Notes: a model not told the origin generated them from the sequence alone. Positions 36,352-43,721 are shown, counted from the stretch's first letter. The stretch is 64,000 nt of DNA from Flavobacterium sp. UBA7665 (GCA_002483285.1 DLHP01000041.1:186001-250000); one strand, 5' to 3'. A program made the numbers and translations.

Positions 36352-36935
36352 TGAAGAAGGTTTTCTATCTTTTGGCGCTTGGCTTTTTATTAGCAAGTTG
36401 CCGGCATGCCTTATCAGAAAAGGTTATCGTACTGCAACCATTTGGGGATTTTTCAGTTGCCGAAGCGAAAACCGTACGCGAAAAAATCGCGAAAATCAAT
36501 CCCAAAGTGGTACTCAGGCCGAACATTGCTTTTCCGAAATCGTCTTACAACCGCATAAGGAACCGCTATCGCGCCGATACGCTGATTTCTTTTTTGAGGA
36601 ACCAAGTCGGGAAGGATACTGTAATTGTTGGGCTTTCAAGAAAAGACATCAGTACGACTAAGGGAAATCACCAGGATTGGGGCGTGATGGGATTGGGTTT
36701 TATGCCGGGAAATGCCTGCGTGATTTCGAATTTCCGTCTGTCAAAAAAGAAACAATCCGAACAATTCTATAAAGTCGTCTTACACGAACTCGGCCATACA
36801 CAAGGACTGCCGCACTGCGCGGTGAAAACCTGTTTCATGCGCGATGCCGAAGGCGGGAACCCGGTAGACCACGAAACCGGCTTTTGCAATTCCTGCAAGC
36901 AACACCTCGAGTCAGAAAACTGGAAATTGCAGTAG
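36351..36935 (+). CDS. archaemetzincin-like zinc protease, putative lipoprotein
   Basis: A 194-residue protein with a lipoprotein signal (Cys17 in FLLASC) and a zinc-protease motif HELGHTQGLPHC starting at 145. Further Cys residues at 161, 179 and 182 fit the archaemetzincin pattern of catalytic zinc plus a second Cys-bound zinc, although the last spacer is 15 rather than about 17 residues. Glu146 would be the catalytic base. It closes the + strand run with a one-base overlap (TGATG). Its target is unknown, and no terminator follows; the next 90 nt contain only a 10-bp palindrome at 36951-36960. Confidence 0.82.
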   Translation: MKKVFYLLALGFLLASCRHALSEKVIVLQPFGDFSVAEAKTVREKIAKINPKVVLRPNIAFPKSSYNRIRNRYRADTLISFLRNQVGKDTVIVGLSRKDISTTKGNHQDWGVMGLGFMPGNACVISNFRLSKKKQSEQFYKVVLHELGHTQGLPHCAVKTCFMRDAEGGNPVDHETGFCNSCKQHLESENWKLQ

Positions 36936-37016
36936 CTCAAAAATTCACACTTCCCGGGAATCTCGTTCGACATTTGTCATTTGACATTCGACATTCGACT
37001 TTCTACTTAATTTGTG

Positions 37017-37024
37017 TAATTTTG
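37017..37024 (+). promoter_or_regulatory. -7 box immediately before dusB
   Basis: TAATTTTG fits TAnnTTTG and ends only 4 nt before the dusB ATG. If it is the active box, the transcript would start at or within a few bases of the start codon, so the mRNA could be leaderless. Confidence 0.5.
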
Positions 37025-37028
37025 CCCC

Positions 37029-38021
37029 ATGATTAAAATCGGCAACATAGAATTACCAGATTTCCCCTTGCTTTTGGCGCCCATGGAAGATGTAAGCGAC
37101 CCGCCATTTCGCAGGTTGTGCAAAACGCATGGCGCCGATTTGATGTTCTCTGAATTCATTTCCTCAGAAGGGCTTATTCGCGATGCGATCAAAAGCCGCA
37201 TGAAACTCGATATTTTCGACTACGAACGCCCCGTTGGCATCCAGATTTTTGGCGGCGATGAAGAAGCGATGGCGATGTCATCCAAAATCGTTTCTGCGGT
37301 CAATCCCGATTTGATTGATATCAACTTTGGTTGTCCGGTCAAGAAAGTCGTCTGCAAAGGCGCGGGAGCGGCGGTTTTAAAAGACGTCGATCTTATGGTG
37401 CGCCTCACCAAAGCCGTGATCAAAGGAACCAATTTGCCGGTTACGGTAAAAACGCGTTTGGGTTGGGATGACAATTCGATCAACATTGATGAGGTAGCCG
37501 AAAGGCTGCAGGACATTGGAGTACAAGCATTGTCCATTCACGGACGTACGCGCGCACAACTCTACAAAGGTGAAGCCGATTGGTCGCATATTGCCCGTGT
37601 CAAAAACAACCCACGCATCACGATGCCGATTTTTGGCAATGGCGATGTGGATTCGGTTGAAAAAGCAGTGTTATACAAAGAACGATATGGCGTAGACGGC
37701 ATTATGATTGGCCGCGCGGCGATTGGTTATCCGTGGATTTTCAACGAGATCAAGCACTATGTGAAAACCGGCGAGAAATTGCCCGTGCCCACGATGCACG
37801 ACCGTATCGACGCCGCCCGAAACCACTTGACCTGGGCCATGGAATGGAAAGGTGAGTGGACAGGAATTGCCGAAACGCGCCGCCATTACACCAACTACTT
37901 CAAAGGGATTTCACACTTCAAGGAATACCGCCAGAAACTCGTTACGCTAGACAATAAGGAAGATTTGATGAAGGCTTTTGATGAAATTAGTGAAGCTTTT
38001 GCGGATTATTCGTTTGTTTGA
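37029..38021 (+). CDS. dusB: tRNA-dihydrouridine synthase
   Basis: A 330-residue FMN-dependent enzyme that reduces uridine in tRNA D-loops. The N-terminus MIKIGNIELPDFPLLLAP, DINFGCPVKKV with catalytic Cys102, LSIHGRTRAQLY and the GDVDS / GIMIGRAAIGYPW segments are all typical of DusB. It is a full-length monocistronic gene with an in-place start. It lies just outside the pigment cluster and marks the return to core genes. Confidence 0.93.
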   Translation: MIKIGNIELPDFPLLLAPMEDVSDPPFRRLCKTHGADLMFSEFISSEGLIRDAIKSRMKLDIFDYERPVGIQIFGGDEEAMAMSSKIVSAVNPDLIDINFGCPVKKVVCKGAGAAVLKDVDLMVRLTKAVIKGTNLPVTVKTRLGWDDNSINIDEVAERLQDIGVQALSIHGRTRAQLYKGEADWSHIARVKNNPRITMPIFGNGDVDSVEKAVLYKERYGVDGIMIGRAAIGYPWIFNEIKHYVKTGEKLPVPTMHDRIDAARNHLTWAMEWKGEWTGIAETRRHYTNYFKGISHFKEYRQKLVTLDNKEDLMKAFDEISEAFADYSFV

Positions 38022-38162
38022 GTTGAAAGTCAAAAGTCGAAAGCGGAACGGTTGCCCGCGTTAGCGATTGAGCGATTGTTTGAGCTCTTTTAATGTAGTG
38101 CAACGCAGTTAAAAAGCGAGTGCGAAAGCGCGGGCCGACGGCAACGCCCATAAATCAAAGAA
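38022..38162. repeat. structured intergenic element
   Basis: No gene fits in this 141-nt spacer between convergent genes. It contains nested inverted repeats: GCCCGCG (38054-38060) pairs with CGCGGGC (38129-38135), and the inner GCTCTTTTAA (38084-38093) pairs imperfectly with TTAAAAAGCGAG (38109-38120). The resulting long hairpin resembles a dispersed palindromic element. Whether it recurs in the genome cannot be seen here. Confidence 0.55.
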
Positions 38163-39362
38163 TTATTCCAATAACTTTTTCGTCACGCGGCTCGACGCAA
38201 TCCACGACGCGACAAATCCAAGCAAAGTAATCGTGAAGAAAACGACCAGTACGTTTTGGATCGAGAAAACCACCGGATAAGGCAGTGTGGGCGTAATCAT
38301 CACCAAATTGAATTGTTGCTGCAAAAATACAATGGCCGAACCAATGGCCAAACCAAAAATCCCACCCAACACACAAACCAAAGTGCCTTGCAAAAGAAAA
38401 ATGCGTCGCAAGTCTTTGACTTCTGAACCAAAGTTATACAAGGTTTTGAGGTTGGCTTGCTTGTCTATAATCACCATGAAAATCGAGCCCGAAAACGCAA
38501 ATAAAATGAGGATGATGACCAGCGTAAAAATGAGGTAAATCGCAACATTTTCTGTGTTGAGCATCTTGTACAGACTGTCGTTGAGTTGCGCGCGGTTTTT
38601 AACCGTGACCTTGTTGTTGAAGATGCTTTGGAGTTGCGAGACTACTGCGGCTTCATCGGCGCCGGGATTTAGTTTGCACTCGATGCCCGATATTTGGTTG
38701 AGTTTGAATTCGAGTAAAGCTTGGGTGAGAACGAGGTCGGCGAAAACGTATTTGGAATCGAGTTCTTCGCTCACGGCGTAAATCCCAACGGGTGCGATCT
38801 TGAATTTATTGAACGCTTCTTCGGGCGTCTCAATCGTGCCTTTTCCGGGACGCGGGACAAAAACCTCAAACGGATTGTTCATGTCAAACAAGCCGAGTGA
38901 CAAGTGCTGTGCGATGCCGTAACCCACAACCACTTGCGTAGTATGCGGTTCCAGCCATTGGCCGTTGAAAATGATTTTGTTGACATCGTTGACCTTACTA
39001 AAAAGCGAGTCGACGCCTTTGAGATAAGTGACTTCTTCTTTGCCGTTGAATAGAAAAAGCACACGTTCCTCGATGATTTTGCTCGAAGCGGCGATGCCTT
39101 CTATTTTTTTGATTTGCGCATCCTGTTCTGGCGTGACGAAAAATGATTTGCCGAGTGTGGCTGTGATTTTGAGGTCGGGATCGAAGTTGTTGCTAAATGA
39201 AAGGCTAAATTCACGCAGTCCGCTAAAGACCGACAATACGACAAACAAAGCCATCGCGCCCACGGTAATCCCAATCGCAGCGATGCGGTTGATGATGTTG
39301 ATTGCGCTGTTTTTGCTCGCGCTGCGCAGGTAACGTTTGGCTATGTAAAGCGGGAAATTCAC
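38163..39362 (-). CDS. FtsX-like ABC transporter permease (LolC/E type)
   Basis: A 399-residue membrane protein with one N-terminal helix (about 20-42), a large periplasmic domain (about 45-265) and three C-terminal helices, the MacB/LolCE layout. It is probably part of a lipoprotein-release or similar ABC system; the ATPase is not nearby. The start is GTG at 39362, directly touching the rbfA stop codon, so translation is coupled to rbfA. Homologues beginning MNFPLYIAKRYL support this start. Confidence 0.86.
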   Translation of the reverse strand: MNFPLYIAKRYLRSASKNSAINIINRIAAIGITVGAMALFVVLSVFSGLREFSLSFSNNFDPDLKITATLGKSFFVTPEQDAQIKKIEGIAASSKIIEERVLFLFNGKEEVTYLKGVDSLFSKVNDVNKIIFNGQWLEPHTTQVVVGYGIAQHLSLGLFDMNNPFEVFVPRPGKGTIETPEEAFNKFKIAPVGIYAVSEELDSKYVFADLVLTQALLEFKLNQISGIECKLNPGADEAAVVSQLQSIFNNKVTVKNRAQLNDSLYKMLNTENVAIYLIFTLVIILILFAFSGSIFMVIIDKQANLKTLYNFGSEVKDLRRIFLLQGTLVCVLGGIFGLAIGSAIVFLQQQFNLVMITPTLPYPVVFSIQNVLVVFFTITLLGFVASWIASSRVTKKLLE

Positions 39363-39755
39363 TTACGATTTTCTGCGTTTTTCGAGGAGTTCGCGGTTCA
39401 CGATTGGGTTTTCTTTCCCGGCAAGCGCCTTGTCTATTTTTTCAATGTAGTCTAGCGAATCGTCTATAAAAAACACCAAATTGGGCACCTTGCGCAATTG
39501 AAGTTTGACGCGCTGGGCCAAATCGTGTTTGATTAAAGGTGCGTTGGTTTTGATGGCCGCAAGGGTTTCTGCCGCTTTTTCTTGTGGGAAGATGCTTAAG
39601 TGTACGGTGGCAATTGATAAATCGGAAGTCACCACGACTTTCGAAACCGAAATCACAAGATTTGATATACCGTTTTTGCGGACTTCGCCTTGTAAAATAT
39701 CCACAAGGTCTTTTTGGATTACACCGCCTATTTTTTTCTGTCTGTTCGTTTCCAT
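39363..39755 (-). CDS. rbfA: 30S ribosome-binding factor A
   Basis: A 130-residue protein matching RbfA, a cold-shock and 16S rRNA maturation factor that binds the 30S subunit. It shows the KH-like core (VVVTSDLSIATVHLSIF) and the C-terminal helix ending LRKVPNLVFFIDDSLDY. It is upstream of the FtsX-like permease in the same unit, a pairing I recall as common in Flavobacteriia. Confidence 0.92.
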   Translation of the reverse strand: METNRQKKIGGVIQKDLVDILQGEVRKNGISNLVISVSKVVVTSDLSIATVHLSIFPQEKAAETLAAIKTNAPLIKHDLAQRVKLQLRKVPNLVFFIDDSLDYIEKIDKALAGKENPIVNRELLEKRRKS

Positions 39756-39773
39756 GGGGCAAAGATAGGGAAA

Positions 39774-40037
39774 GTGCCTGAGTTACGGAGTGCCTGAGTG
39801 CCTGAGTTTTTTTGAAAGTGCCTGAGTGCCTGAGTTGCGGAGTTCCTGAGTTTTTTTTTGAAGCTAATCCTGCTTTGCGCTGTATCTTTTCTGCGCTGGC
39901 AGCAGCGCAAAAAAGGATGCCGCTACAATCAGGGCTAGGGCAAATGTGTATATTTGAATTTTCAAAGCTAAATTTAACCACAGAGTTTCCTCAAGCCACT
40001 TTTTCAGGCACTCAGGCACTCCTAAACTCAGGCACTC
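39774..40037. repeat. spacer with opposed GTGCCTGAGT repeats
   Basis: The 282-nt gap between rbfA and the epimerase holds no gene. Five copies of GTGCCTGAGT lie at 39774-39835 (starts 39774, 39790, 39798, 39818, 39826). At least two inverse copies ACTCAGGCAC lie at 40010-40019 and 40026-40035, plus partial copies. The last inverse copy ends 2 nt before the epimerase ATG. Confidence 0.8.
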
Positions 40038-40439
40038 ATGAAAAAAATAGAACACATCGGTATTGCCGTAAACAATCTACAAGAATCCAACGCGCTCTTT
40101 GAAAAACTCTTTGGCGCGCCGGCTTATAAAGAAGAAGAAGTGGCCAGCGAAGGCGTGAAAACTTCGTTTTTTAGGAATGGCCCGAATAAAATTGAGTTGC
40201 TCGAAGCGACGAATCCCGACAGCCCGATCGCAAAATTCCTAGAGAAAAAAGGCGAAGGAATCCATCATATCGCTTTTGATGTGGAAGATATCGTAGCCGA
40301 AATTGCCAGATTGAAAGCCGAAGGGTTTACCGTGCTCAACGAAATTCCCAAAAAAGGCGCCGACAATAAACTCGTGGCTTTTTTGCATCCCAAAACTACA
40401 AACGGGGTTTTGATTGAACTTTGCCAGGAGATTTCGTGA
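40038..40439 (+). CDS. mce: methylmalonyl-CoA epimerase
   Basis: A 133-residue VOC-fold metalloenzyme that interconverts the (R) and (S) forms of methylmalonyl-CoA. Metal ligands are visible in IEHIGIAVNNL (His5), EGIHHIAFDVED (central His) and the terminal LIELCQE Glu. It has the full length for the family. It is a single gene in a repeat-rich setting, with the start codon nearly touching a repeat unit, so its leader may be structured. Confidence 0.92.
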   Translation: MKKIEHIGIAVNNLQESNALFEKLFGAPAYKEEEVASEGVKTSFFRNGPNKIELLEATNPDSPIAKFLEKKGEGIHHIAFDVEDIVAEIARLKAEGFTVLNEIPKKGADNKLVAFLHPKTTNGVLIELCQEIS

Positions 40440-40515
40440 GTTTTTATGCCTTACTTTTTTGGCCTATGCTAATCGACAACCAAACGCATTTCGTCGGCTA
40501 AAAATCCTATAAACA

Positions 40516-40547
40516 TTTGGAACCAAGCAAAAATAGTGGTAATATTG
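40516..40547 (+). promoter_or_regulatory. promoter of the tRNA gene
   Basis: TTTG at 40516-40519, 20-nt spacer, TAATATTG at 40540-40547 (one mismatch to TAnnTTTG), 13 nt before the tRNA 5' end. Confidence 0.6.
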
Positions 40548-40560
40548 CAACCTTGTAAAA

Positions 40561-40634
40561 GGTCCTATAGCTCATTCGGTTAGAGCAACTGACTCATAAT
40601 CAGTAGGTGCTTGGTTCGATTCCAAGTGGGACCA
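40561..40634 (+). tRNA. tRNA with anticodon CAT (Ile2 or elongator Met)
   Basis: A 74-nt cloverleaf: acceptor GGTCCTA pairs with TGGGACC, and D-arm, anticodon stem ACTGA/TCAGT, anticodon CAT at 40595-40597, T-arm TTGG-TTCGATT-CCAA and discriminator A are all present. C4:G69 and C5:G68 are the pairs that the lysidine synthase TilS prefers in E. coli tRNA-Ile2, so an isoleucine tRNA reading AUA is somewhat favoured over elongator methionine. CCA is not encoded (ACCACG follows). Confidence 0.9.
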
Positions 40635-40639
40635 CGAGG

Positions 40640-40674
40640 AAGGCTTTCTGATTCAAATGAAAGTCTTTTTTTTT
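40640..40674 (+). terminator. terminator after the tRNA
   Basis: Stem AAGGCTTTC (40640-40648) / GAAAGTCTT (40659-40667) with one G-T pair, followed by a long T run. Confidence 0.75.
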
Positions 40675-40781
40675 CAGGGAATAACAAGAAACAGCAGCTT
40701 GTCAGTTCTTTAGAATAAAACTAAAGTGCTATATTTTACGTTAATATAATGCGCAACGGTTTTTTTTTTGAATACAAATTG

Positions 40782-40789
40782 TATTTTTG
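40782..40789 (+). promoter_or_regulatory. -7 box upstream of the small anchored protein
   Basis: TATTTTTG fits TAnnTTTG and is preceded by a run of nine T bases at 40761-40769. It leaves a leader of about 75 nt. The rest of 40675-40868 is AT-rich with no gene seen. Confidence 0.5.
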
Positions 40790-40868
40790 CGTTCGTTTGG
40801 AAGAAAATTTATAATTATAAAAACAAAAAAACTTTGCCAAGAAGATTTTTTATTTATTTTTACACCCT

Positions 40869-41084
40869 ATGAAAATTGTCCCGAATAAAATTTTAATCCT
40901 GTTAGCCGTTTTGGGCACTAGCTTTTCGGCTTTTGCAGGACCGGGCAATGGGCCGCCGCAACCGGGGCTTCCGCCTCCAGGACTTCCAATAGACAACGGT
41001 GTCATCGCCTTAATGATGGTGGCTGTGGTTTTTGGGATCTACAAGATATACCAATTCAAACTTCATAAAAAAACTCCGGCTTAA
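40869..41084 (+). CDS. small secreted protein with PID-type C-terminal membrane anchor
   Basis: A 71-residue protein. A signal peptide (MKIVPNKILILLAVLGTSFSAFA) is followed by a Gly/Pro stretch (GPGNGPPQPGLPPPGLP), then PID at about 41-43, a hydrophobic helix (GVIALMMVAVVFGIY) and a basic tail. This tripartite end resembles the short PID-CTERM sorting signals of Bacteroidota, from memory. The mature protein is essentially linker plus anchor. Its stop codon lies inside the loop of its own terminator. Confidence 0.78.
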   Translation: MKIVPNKILILLAVLGTSFSAFAGPGNGPPQPGLPPPGLPIDNGVIALMMVAVVFGIYKIYQFKLHKKTPA

Positions 41085-41104
41085 CACCGGAGTTTTTCTT
41101 TTTT
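41069..41104. terminator. bidirectional terminator
   Basis: Stem AAAAACTCCGG (41069-41079) / CCGGAGTTTTT (41087-41097) with A and T runs on both sides. Serves the small anchored protein and the convergent riboflavin synthase gene. Confidence 0.85.
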
Positions 41105-41116
41105 ATCCCTTTTCGA

Positions 41117-41707
41117 TTAGCCTTTAAGCGCGTACAATCGGCTCACGTATTTGCCAATGACGTCGAATTCCAGGTTGATTTTGCTGCCCACTTTAAAGGC
41201 ATTGAAGTTGGTGTGCTCAAAAGTATATGGGATAATAGCTACGCTGAATTCGTCTTTTTTTGAATTGACTACGGTTAAACTCACGCCGTTTACGGTAATG
41301 GAGCCTTTCTCAATAGTCATGTTGTTCAAACCAGAATCATAGCCGAAGGTGAAATACCAACTGCCATTGGCTTCGTATATCGCTTTACAGGTTCCGGTTT
41401 GGTCTACATGGCCTTGCACAATGTGTCCGTCTAGTCGGTCGCCGAGTTTCATGGCGCGTTCCAGATTTACAGTGTCGCCGGTTTGCCAATCGCCGATGTT
41501 GGTTTTTTCTACGGTTTCACGGATGGCAGTGACGGTATAAGTGTCGCCATCGATGGCAACAACAGTGAGGCAGATGCCATTGTGTGAAACGCTTTGGTCA
41601 ATTTTGAGTTCATGGGTGAGCGATGATGCCACCGTAACCTGCAGATTATCGGCCTCTTTTTTTATTTGGGCGATCGTGCCAAGTGTTTCTATAATTCCTG
41701 TAAACAT
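41117..41707 (-). CDS. ribE: riboflavin synthase, alpha chain
   Basis: A 196-residue enzyme that dismutates two lumazines into riboflavin. It starts with the canonical MFTGIIETLG and contains the two lumazine-binding repeats (about 1-95 and 96-190), each with the NGICLTVV / NGVSLTVV element. The frame is open to 41956, but the upstream part runs antisense into pdxA; the start at 41707 matches the family and a promoter at 41735-41742. It is divergent from pdxA. Confidence 0.93.
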   Translation of the reverse strand: MFTGIIETLGTIAQIKKEADNLQVTVASSLTHELKIDQSVSHNGICLTVVAIDGDTYTVTAIRETVEKTNIGDWQTGDTVNLERAMKLGDRLDGHIVQGHVDQTGTCKAIYEANGSWYFTFGYDSGLNNMTIEKGSITVNGVSLTVVNSKKDEFSVAIIPYTFEHTNFNAFKVGSKINLEFDVIGKYVSRLYALKG

Positions 41708-41721
41708 TGTGTTTATTTTAC

Positions 41722-41729
41722 TAAATTTG
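41722..41729 (+). promoter_or_regulatory. -7 box for pdxA
   Basis: TAAATTTG fits TAnnTTTG, 36 nt before the pdxA start. It lies back to back with the ribE box on the other strand. Confidence 0.6.
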
Positions 41730-41734
41730 CCCGT

Positions 41735-41742
41735 CAAAATTA
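41735..41742 (-). promoter_or_regulatory. -7 box for riboflavin synthase
   Basis: On the minus strand this reads TAATTTTG, fitting TAnnTTTG, about 27 nt before the ribE start. Only 5 nt separate it from the opposing pdxA box. Confidence 0.6.
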
Positions 41743-41765
41743 GCAATAAATAACCAGTAGTCAGG

Positions 41766-42824
41766 ATGAAAAGAGCAGAAAATATTATCGTTGGGATATC
41801 CATCGGAGATTTGAACGGTATTGGAAGCGAAGTGGTACTCAAAACCTTTGAGGACGCGCGAATGCTTGAATTGTGTACGCCGGTTATTTTTGCCAATGTT
41901 AAGATTTTGTCTTTTGTAAAGAAGACTTTTGAATCGACCTCGATGCTGCATGGCATTGATCATCTGGACCAAATTGTTCCCGGAAAATTAAATGTGTATA
42001 ATGTCTGGAAGGAAAGTGTCGATATTAATTTCGGTGTCAATGACGACGCTGTCGGGACTTACGCGATCAAATCCTTTACCGCAGCCACACAAGCCTTAAA
42101 AGACGGTATTGTGGATGTGTTGGTCACGGCTCCAATTAATAAGTACAACATTCAGTCGGAGGATTTCAAATTTCCCGGGCATACCGATTATCTCGACCAG
42201 GAACTAGAGGGCGATGCGCTGATGCTTATGGTTCAGGACAATTTGCGTGTGGGATTATTGACCGACCATATTCCGGTGAACGAAGTTGCGAACCATTTGA
42301 CCGCGGCGCTGATCAATAAGAAAATCGAGACCATCAAGAAGACGTTGGTTCAGGATTTCGGCATCAACAAACCCAAGATTGCCGTTTTAGGGCTTAATCC
42401 GCATAGTGGCGACAACGGTGTGATTGGAAAAGAAGAACAGGAAATCATCAAGCCTGCGATCAAAAACCTGTTCGATAAAGGAACGATGGTTTTCGGGCCG
42501 TTTTCTGCCGACGGTTTTTTTGGCAGCAACCAATATGAGAAGTACGACGCCATCGTGGCTACGTATCACGACCAGGGATTGATTCCGTTTAAGACTTTGT
42601 CTTTTGGGAAGGGCGTAAATTATACGGCGGGACTCAGTAAAATCAGAACGTCTCCCGACCACGGCACTGCTTACGATATTGCAGGGAAAGGTATTGCCGA
42701 TTACAATTCTTTTAAGGAGGCGGTTTACCTCGCGATTGACATATTCCACTCGCGCCACCAGCATCAGGAAATCAGCATCAATCCCATGAGAATCAGGGAA
42801 AAACAAGAAGAGAAAAAATATTAG
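41766..42824 (+). CDS. pdxA: 4-hydroxythreonine-4-phosphate dehydrogenase
   Basis: A 352-residue metal- and NAD-dependent dehydrogenase of the DXP-dependent pyridoxal phosphate pathway. Characteristic segments are ISIGDLNGIGSEV near the N-terminus, FKFPGHTDYLDQEL, VLGLNPHSGDNGVIG and YHDQGLIPFKTL with the metal-binding His. It is full length. Divergent arrangement with riboflavin synthase places two cofactor-synthesis genes on one 58-nt control region. Confidence 0.94.
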   Translation: MKRAENIIVGISIGDLNGIGSEVVLKTFEDARMLELCTPVIFANVKILSFVKKTFESTSMLHGIDHLDQIVPGKLNVYNVWKESVDINFGVNDDAVGTYAIKSFTAATQALKDGIVDVLVTAPINKYNIQSEDFKFPGHTDYLDQELEGDALMLMVQDNLRVGLLTDHIPVNEVANHLTAALINKKIETIKKTLVQDFGINKPKIAVLGLNPHSGDNGVIGKEEQEIIKPAIKNLFDKGTMVFGPFSADGFFGSNQYEKYDAIVATYHDQGLIPFKTLSFGKGVNYTAGLSKIRTSPDHGTAYDIAGKGIADYNSFKEAVYLAIDIFHSRHQHQEISINPMRIREKQEEKKY

Positions 42825-42845
42825 ATAAAAAATACAACCAAGGCT

Positions 42846-42874
42846 TTTGATTGTATAATAAATTTATATCTTTG
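42846..42874 (+). promoter_or_regulatory. promoter of the DUF177-rpmF unit
   Basis: TTTG at 42846-42849, 17-nt spacer, TATCTTTG at 42867-42874; start codon 21 nt later. Close to the Bacteroidota consensus. Confidence 0.75.
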
Positions 42875-42894
42875 CACGCTCAAATTGTTGTGGC

Positions 42895-43434
42895 ATGAAA
42901 GTAACGAATGAGTTTTTAATTCCTTTCATAGGGTTAAAATTGGGGAAGCATCAGTTTGAATACCAAATCAATGAAACGTTCTTTGGTGCATTTGATTTTG
43001 AGGATTTCGAAAAAGCCGACATTAAAGTCAATGTCACTTTAGAGAAGAAAAGCACCATGCTCGAGCTGGCTTTCAAACACGCAGGAACCGTAAATGTCCC
43101 TTGTGATTTGACCGGCGAAATGTTTGACCTTCCGATAAAAGGAAAAATCAAACTCGTGGTTCAATTTGGAGAGGAGTTCAACAATGACAATGAAGAATTG
43201 CTGATTCTGCCGCATGGCGAACATCAAATCGATATCAAACAATATGTGTATGAGATGATTGTACTTTCGGTACCGCTCAAGAAAACACATCCGGGAATCA
43301 AAGACGGCACTTTACAGTCTGCAGCGCTTGATAAACTCAAGCAATTGGAGGTAAAAGAGCACAAAGAAGTAAAACAAGAAGAAGATACGGACCCGCGTTG
43401 GGACCAATTAAAGAAACTATTAACGGATAAATAA
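42895..43434 (+). CDS. DUF177/YceD-family protein
   Basis: A 179-residue protein of the DUF177 (YceD) family, which is almost universally encoded just upstream of rpmF and is linked to 23S rRNA processing or ribosome assembly. The visible family element is the VPCDLTGEMFDLPI segment near residues 65-80, followed by an acidic stretch and the IKQYVYEMIVLSVPLKK helix. It is 9 nt from rpmF, with a strong promoter upstream. Confidence 0.87.
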   Translation: MKVTNEFLIPFIGLKLGKHQFEYQINETFFGAFDFEDFEKADIKVNVTLEKKSTMLELAFKHAGTVNVPCDLTGEMFDLPIKGKIKLVVQFGEEFNNDNEELLILPHGEHQIDIKQYVYEMIVLSVPLKKTHPGIKDGTLQSAALDKLKQLEVKEHKEVKQEEDTDPRWDQLKKLLTDK

Positions 43435-43443
43435 TATAGTAAA

Positions 43444-43641
43444 ATGGCACATCCTAAGAGAAAAATCTCCAAAACGAGAAGAGATAAGAGAAGAACGCAC
43501 TACAAAGCGACAGTAGCAACCATCGCTACCTGTCCTGTAACTGGAGAAGCGCATTTGTACCACAGGGCTTACTGGCATGAAGGTAAAATGTATTACAGAG
43601 GACAAGTGGTTATTGACAAATCACCAGTAGCTCTTGCTTAA
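43444..43641 (+). CDS. rpmF: 50S ribosomal protein L32
   Basis: A 65-residue basic protein beginning MAHPKRKISKTRRDKRRTH, the standard L32 opening. It has a single Cys (TCPVT) instead of the usual zinc ribbon, as in many zinc-independent L32 proteins. It is co-transcribed with the DUF177 gene and followed by a terminator, so the fabH unit is probably expressed separately. Confidence 0.95.
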   Translation: MAHPKRKISKTRRDKRRTHYKATVATIATCPVTGEAHLYHRAYWHEGKMYYRGQVVIDKSPVALA

Positions 43642-43663
43642 TACTTTACGATAAACAAAATTG

Positions 43664-43690
43664 AAACTCTCACCCTAGTGGGAGTTTTTT
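43664..43690 (+). terminator. terminator after rpmF
   Basis: Stem AAACTCTCA (43664-43672) / TGGGAGTTT (43679-43687) with a G-T pair, followed by a T run. Confidence 0.75.
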
Positions 43691-43721
43691 GTTATTTGTA
43701 TTTTTTGAGCCAAATAAGGCG

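Noticed and set aside
36951..36960. TTCCCGGGAA palindrome as terminator of the pigment operon
   Set aside because: Only 5-bp arms, no loop and no T run.
39774..39850. CRISPR-like array
   Set aside because: Decamers overlap or are separated by a few bases only; no unique spacers and no cas genes.
41708..41956. N-terminal extension of riboflavin synthase
   Set aside because: Runs antisense into pdxA and precedes the canonical MFTGIIETLG start and its promoter.
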